From assembly GCF_014647315.1 (NCBI RefSeq), contig NZ_BMOY01000005.1:39285-103284 (forward strand): 64,000 nucleotides of DNA. Direction: 5' to 3'. Under the pieces are notes generated by a model, which saw only the letters and a program-made list of their open reading frames with translations, was not told where the DNA came from and did no database searches. Positions 60,523-64,000 of the stretch are shown piece after piece. Origin of the DNA: Paenalicyclobacillus cellulosilyticus. GTDB lineage: Bacteria; Bacillota; Bacilli; Alicyclobacillales; Alicyclobacillaceae. The translations under genes and the position numbers were made by a program. Numbering within the stretch: the stretch's first letter is position 1; each line of letters starts with the position of its first letter.

Positions 60523-61383
60523 ATGGTCGTCCAAGTTCTGTTCACTGCGTTGGTGCAGGGCATCACCGAGATGTTCCCGGTCAGCAGCGTCGGACACGCG
60601 GTCATCATGCCGTATCTGTTGGGGTGGACCAACCTCACCGCATCGGATCAATTTCTTCCGTTCGTCGTGTTGTTGCACCTTGGCACCGCCATCGCGCTCC
60701 TCTGGTACTTCCGCCGCGACTGGATTGAGCTGATTGGCGCGGTGCTGGGCTTGGGCGGGCAACCAAGCGGCGTGCGTCGCGCCAACCGGCGCTTGTTTGC
60801 GCTCATCGTCGTCGCCACCATTCCGGCGGCGATTCTCGGCAAGCTCCTCGAGCACAAGTTGCGGCAACTATTCCCCTCTGCCGTCTCGGCCAGTCTGTTC
60901 CTCATGTTGAACGGCGTCATCCTGCTCTTCGCGGACCGGTTGCGCCGCCGGAGCGGACAGGGCCGGAGCGGCCGGGGCGAGATCGACCGGATGTCCTACG
61001 CGCAAAGCTTTCTCATCGGGTTGTTACAGGCGCTCGCGCTCATTCCGGGCATCTCCCGTTCCGGCATCACGATGACGGCCGGCCTGGCCACCGGGCTGTC
61101 CTACGAGGAGGCGGCCCGTTTCAGCTTCTTGCTCGCCACGCCCATCATCCTCGGTGCGGCCGTGCTCGAAGTCCCGAAAGCCGTGCACGATCACGCGCAT
61201 ACCATGCTTGCATACGGCGTGTTGGGCGGTTTGGTGGCGGGCGTGTTTGCGTACCTCGCCACCGCATTCCTCATGCGCCACTTCAAGACCCACGAAGTGC
61301 GGGCGCTGCGGCCGTTCGCGTATTATTGTCTTGCGGTCGGCGCGGTTGTGTTCGTGTTGGCGCTCATGGGATGGCACTTCTGA
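60523..61383 (+). CDS. uppP: Undecaprenyl-diphosphate phosphatase
   Basis: Membrane enzyme that recycles the cell-wall lipid carrier and gives bacitracin resistance. The 286-residue protein has about eight hydrophobic segments. Motif 1 is VQGITEMFPVSSVGHAVI; the usual PxSSSGHL has a V in place of the third S. Motif 2 is LIPGISRSGITMTAGLATGL, matching the PGxSRSG signature. AAGGGGG lies six bases before ATG 60523. It is convergent with the glycosyltransferase, whose end overlaps by 20 bases. Confidence 0.95.
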   Translation: MVVQVLFTALVQGITEMFPVSSVGHAVIMPYLLGWTNLTASDQFLPFVVLLHLGTAIALLWYFRRDWIELIGAVLGLGGQPSGVRRANRRLFALIVVATIPAAILGKLLEHKLRQLFPSAVSASLFLMLNGVILLFADRLRRRSGQGRSGRGEIDRMSYAQSFLIGLLQALALIPGISRSGITMTAGLATGLSYEEAARFSFLLATPIILGAAVLEVPKAVHDHAHTMLAYGVLGGLVAGVFAYLATAFLMRHFKTHEVRALRPFAYYCLAVGAVVFVLALMGWHF

Positions 61384-62875
61384 ACTGTGCGGGCACGGCC
61401 CGCACGTTCAACAGGGCGTCCATACAGGCGGCGAGCGCCGCCGCTTGGCCGCGGCGGGTGTAGACGTCCGCCAGCTTCCGGCGCGGCGGCGTCGAACCGC
61501 CGTGCGCGGCCAGATCGAGGATGCGCAGCAGCCCGTCCGCGATGGCGGCGGGATCACGCGGGTCCACGACGATACCGGCCTTCTCGCGGCGGACGATGTC
61601 CGCCGCTTCGCCTTCCGGCAGCAGGGCGAGGATAGGCCGGCCTGCGTACAGATATTCGTACAGCTTCCCCGGCACGTAATCCCCCGCTTGTTGCGACAGG
61701 TCGCCGAAGAGCAAGAGGACGTCCGCGGTCATCATCCGCGCCAAGGCTTCCACACGGGGAATGTATCCGAGCACCTCCGTCACGTCCGTGAGCCCAAGCT
61801 CGGCAACCAACCGCCGGTTGTCGTCGTGGCCCGGATAGTCGAACACGCCTGCGAACTGAATGAGGAGGTCTTGGCGTGCCACCCGGCCGGATTGAATCAA
61901 GTCATGCACCGCTTGCAGGAAGGCGGCCGGCGACCGGCCAGGGTAGAGGATCCCGGCGTAGAACAAGACAAACCGCGGCTTTCCTTCGCGGGCGCGGGCC
62001 GCGTCTTGGGGTTCGCGGTACAAAGGGGTGGGAAAGTCGGCTTCATCGACGCCGTTGCGGATGAGATGGAGCTTTTCCCGCAGTCCCGGATCCTTTTGCT
62101 CGAACAACCGCCGAAACCCGTCTGTCACCGTGACCACCGCATCCGCACGCTGCAACACCATCCGTTCGAGATGCCGTTCTATCCGCGCGCGCAGTCCGCT
62201 GTGATGGAAGTGGAGGTTGTCGGTCCACGGGTCCCGAAAGTCGGCCACCCACGGCACACCGGTGGCTGCTTTCATGATGAGCCCTGCCAGGTGGGTGCTG
62301 TGCGGGCCGGACGTGGTGTAGATGCAATCCACCCCGCGCTGGCGGATGAGGACGTTGCCCGCCAAGGCCGCGCGCAAGGCCCACACCATCGCTTCGTCCG
62401 GGATGAGCAGCCGCGCCTTGGCCCACTTCCACAACCGGAGGGCGCGGCGCGCGAGCAGGGTGCGCAGGAGAGAGCCGGTTTGCCCGTTGGGTGTACGTGT
62501 CATGGTTGTCATCCCGCCGCTGGCACGGTCGTCGCCGGCGGCGCCGGTGGCGCCGTCGTCGCTGCGCCGGCCCTTTGTCCCGTGGACGACGTTTGCGCCT
62601 CGGTCACCGGCCAAACGGTGTTGCCAACGGCCCAGCCATTTCGAGACCGGATCGCTGACGCGGAGGACTGGGACGTCCTCCGGGATCAGCGCGGCCAATG
62701 ACGGGTCCATCGTGGCGCTGTAGACGTCTTTGGCGGTGAGCACCGTCACCTGCCACCCGAACGTTCCAAGGTACTGCGCAAACTTGAGTGCACGTTGCAC
62801 GCCAATCCCGCCGACCGGCGGAAAATCGTGGCTGACCAAGAGGACGTGCTTCGGCTTGCGCGGGGGCTGTGTCAT
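61364..62875 (-). CDS. Glycosyltransferase, GT4-type (GT-B fold), exopolysaccharide-like
   Basis: A 503-residue GT-B enzyme. The N-terminus HVLLVSHDFPPVGGIGVQRA is the nucleotide-sugar glycosyltransferase glycine-rich start, and GVPWVADFRDPWTDN is a typical acceptor-domain segment. The donor domain has FVLFYAGILYPGRSPAAFLQ, and KLYEYLYAGRPILALLPEGE carries the E-x7 motif. A polar, low-complexity stretch (residues 85-125) interrupts the first domain. ATG 62875 has GGAGGG seven bases upstream and overlaps the sugar-nucleotide dehydrogenase stop as ATGA, showing that the two formed an operon. Confidence 0.9.
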   Translation of the reverse strand: MTQPPRKPKHVLLVSHDFPPVGGIGVQRALKFAQYLGTFGWQVTVLTAKDVYSATMDPSLAALIPEDVPVLRVSDPVSKWLGRWQHRLAGDRGANVVHGTKGRRSDDGATGAAGDDRASGGMTTMTRTPNGQTGSLLRTLLARRALRLWKWAKARLLIPDEAMVWALRAALAGNVLIRQRGVDCIYTTSGPHSTHLAGLIMKAATGVPWVADFRDPWTDNLHFHHSGLRARIERHLERMVLQRADAVVTVTDGFRRLFEQKDPGLREKLHLIRNGVDEADFPTPLYREPQDAARAREGKPRFVLFYAGILYPGRSPAAFLQAVHDLIQSGRVARQDLLIQFAGVFDYPGHDDNRRLVAELGLTDVTEVLGYIPRVEALARMMTADVLLLFGDLSQQAGDYVPGKLYEYLYAGRPILALLPEGEAADIVRREKAGIVVDPRDPAAIADGLLRILDLAAHGGSTPPRRKLADVYTRRGQAAALAACMDALLNVRAVPAQFRSAIP

Positions 62876-63330
62876 CGGGCAACCCTCCCGCCGGGCGCGG
62901 TATGACCTGCGTGTTGGACCGTGGCGGAGGCTGGATCGGCCAAGATCATGCAGGATCCGGTCGATGCGGCGTCCACGCCGGCCCCGCAAGGCGAGAGGCG
63001 GGACTGTAGCCGGTGCTTGGGATCCAGCAGCACCAGCGGTGCACAAGCGTGCGCAAGCGCTTCGCGCCATGCGACGCCGTCGAACGCCGGCTGCCACGCG
63101 GCGACCGCCACGGCGTCGGCGCCGTCCAGGCAGGCGGCGAGGGTTTCGGTCTGATACGGAAACTGAATGGGCACGGTCGGATCGAACGCCCGGACGCGGG
63201 CGCCGCGGTGACGCAGGTAGTGGGCGAGCGCCACGGCCGGGCTGTGCCGTACGTCGTTCCACAGATTCCGCGCCTGATCTTCGGGCAGGGGACGAATTTC
63301 GACAGGAATCCAACCTGTGCACAGCGAAAT
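62872..63330 (-). pseudogene. C-terminal part of a UDP-glucose/GDP-mannose-type sugar dehydrogenase
   Basis: The minus-strand frame reads NDVRHSPAVALAHYLRHRGA, then RVRAFDPTVPI and LDGADAVAVAAW, which is the C-terminal UDP-binding domain of the UDP-glucose 6-dehydrogenase family (compare TDDxRxSPAL and AxDP). It has about 125 residues; the catalytic and NAD domains are missing. The frame stays open at higher coordinates but loses similarity near 63255-63335, where the IS transposase gene begins on the other strand. So the gene appears cut by the insertion, the 5-prime part probably lying past 64000. The stop overlaps the glycosyltransferase start. Confidence 0.8.
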
Positions 63331-64000
63331 CTTTCGTGACTGACGGATTTCAAGCGGAGGATTTCCAGTTGATTGAGCCTGTGTCCCAGTTCGTTGTAAA
63401 AGCCGCGCCCGTATTTGCTGAACTCATCCGTCGTTTGGGCTGGGTGGAGCGAATTGATCGCATGGTCCCGGTCAGACCGGAGGATTGTCGCCTATCCGTC
63501 GGCCTTCGTGTGAAGGCGCTGCTCATTAACATTCTCACGGATCGGAAGGCCCTGTATCACGTGCAACGATTCTACGAACGGCAGGATGTTGAACTGCTTC
63601 TTGGTCCTGGGGTGACCGCGGACGCGTTGAATGACGACGCGTTGGGCAGAGCCTTGGACGCGCTGGACAAAGCGGGCGTGGACCGTGTCTTCGCAGAGTT
63701 GTCCTTGACCGCATTGGACTACTGCCAAATCCCTTTGGATTGCCTGCATTTTGACACGACGTCGATTTCTGTGTACGGCGCATACGAGGACGCCGACCAA
63801 CTTCACATCACCTACGGCTTCTCCAAGGATCGGCGGCCCGACCTGAAGCAGTTCATTTTCGGGCTGGGGACCTGCCGCGGCCTGCCCGTGTTTGGCAGTA
63901 TCGAGGATGGAAACCTCAGCGACAAGACTTGGAACGCCAAGACCCTGGCGAAGATGATGGAGCTGTACGACGCTGAGCGATTGAAAGACGCCATATACAT
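63260..64000 (+). mobile_element. IS1634-type insertion sequence, left part
   Basis: The right edge carries an IS inserted in a sugar-dehydrogenase gene. The left boundary is between about 63255 and 63335 and could not be fixed, since terminal repeats need the other end. Before the transposase is an extended imperfect hairpin: ATTTCG (63296-63301) with CGAAAT (63325-63330), inside it ACAGG (63302-63306) with CCTGT (63314-63318), and outside it ACGAA (63292-63296) with TTCGT (63333-63337). Hairpins in IS leaders can limit transposase expression from outside transcription. Confidence 0.75.
63369..64000 (+). CDS. IS1634 family (DDE) transposase, cut by window edge
   Basis: The open frame from TTG 63369 encodes at least 210 residues and runs off the window. 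The N-terminal DUF4277 domain reads GLRVKALLINILTDRKALYH and LNDDALGRALDALDKAGVDR. The beginning of the catalytic core, CLHFDTTSISVYGAYEDADQ, then FSKDRRPDLKQFIFGLG, fits the IS1634 group, with the first catalytic aspartate in HFDTT. AGCGGAGG lies eight bases before TTG 63369; GTG 63336 is an alternative. No stop or frameshift is seen in this part, so the element could be active. Confidence 0.9.
   Translation, partial: MIEPVSQFVVKAAPVFAELIRRLGWVERIDRMVPVRPEDCRLSVGLRVKALLINILTDRKALYHVQRFYERQDVELLLGPGVTADALNDDALGRALDALDKAGVDRVFAELSLTALDYCQIPLDCLHFDTTSISVYGAYEDADQLHITYGFSKDRRPDLKQFIFGLGTCRGLPVFGSIEDGNLSDKTWNAKTLAKMMELYDAERLKDAIY

Noticed and set aside
63301..63319. Fragment of a tRNA gene as an attachment site
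   Set aside because: It matches only the T arm (19 bases, one mismatch) and no acceptor or anticodon arm is present, so it is not a tRNA gene or a sound att site.

Overview
The window is a GC-rich (about 60-65%) stretch of chromosome from an endospore-forming Bacillota (Firmicutes), most like the Alicyclobacillaceae. This placement is an inference. It rests on spore genes (ytrH-ytrI, a YheC/YheD-type coat gene beside a spore-coat-type glycosyltransferase, a SigH-like sigma factor), a sufCDSUB cluster of the Bacillota type with SufU, an IspH close to the Bacillus form as I remember it, strong AGGAGG ribosome sites with many GTG/TTG starts, and an aerobic quinol oxidase. Nearly all of it reads as ordinary core chromosome. 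The only clear mobile element is an IS at the right edge, and the only toxin-antitoxin trace is a broken hicA beside hicB.

Layout. 1-4.1 kb: sodA (cut by the window edge) and quinone-type pyrD on the minus strand, then a small HTH protein, alanine dehydrogenase, a stand-alone CuA lipoprotein and a SufT-like protein. 4.2-10.5 kb: the sufC-D-S-U-B operon, a Rieske ferredoxin and an Rrf2 regulator. A near-textbook IscR type-1 operator lies just after the suf promoter, which suggests a self-contained Fe-S homeostasis loop. 10.5-21.6 kb: etfBA, small unknown genes, an aspartase/fumarase-type lyase, an S9 peptidase with an extra C-terminal domain, an inositol-phosphatase-type protein, pncB and ispH. 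21.7-28 kb: spore-related genes (glycosyltransferase and YheC/D divergently arranged around three tandem palindromes, an M24 peptidase, ytrHI), a DUF2935 protein and a DJ-1/PfpI protein.

28-35.9 kb: a sugar-uptake locus made of a LacI regulator, a glycogen-debranching-type glycosidase, a binding protein and two permeases, followed by a TrpD-like protein. Matching AAAACGTTTT palindromes lie before lacI and before the glycosidase. 35.9-40 kb: a DUF1275 membrane protein, then a sigma-A promoter, a class I cyclic-di-GMP (GEMM-I) riboswitch and a SigH-like sigma factor overlapping a Gfo/Idh/MocA oxidoreductase, then yitT. This riboswitch-sigma pairing is the most interesting item in the window. 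40-48 kb: a marR-MMPL exporter pair with a clear operator, beta-mannosidase, SCO1 and thiol peroxidase.

48-58 kb: an HSL-type hydrolase, tRNA-Val, a thioesterase, an MgtC-like protein, the four-subunit quinol oxidase (qoxABCD type), a TrmH-type methylase, a half-size thioredoxin-reductase-like flavoprotein and a zinc alcohol dehydrogenase. 58-64 kb: the hicA remnant with hicB, cysK with a strong promoter, tRNA-Leu, uppP, and a glycosyltransferase in an operon with a sugar-nucleotide dehydrogenase that appears interrupted by an IS1634-type element running off the right edge.
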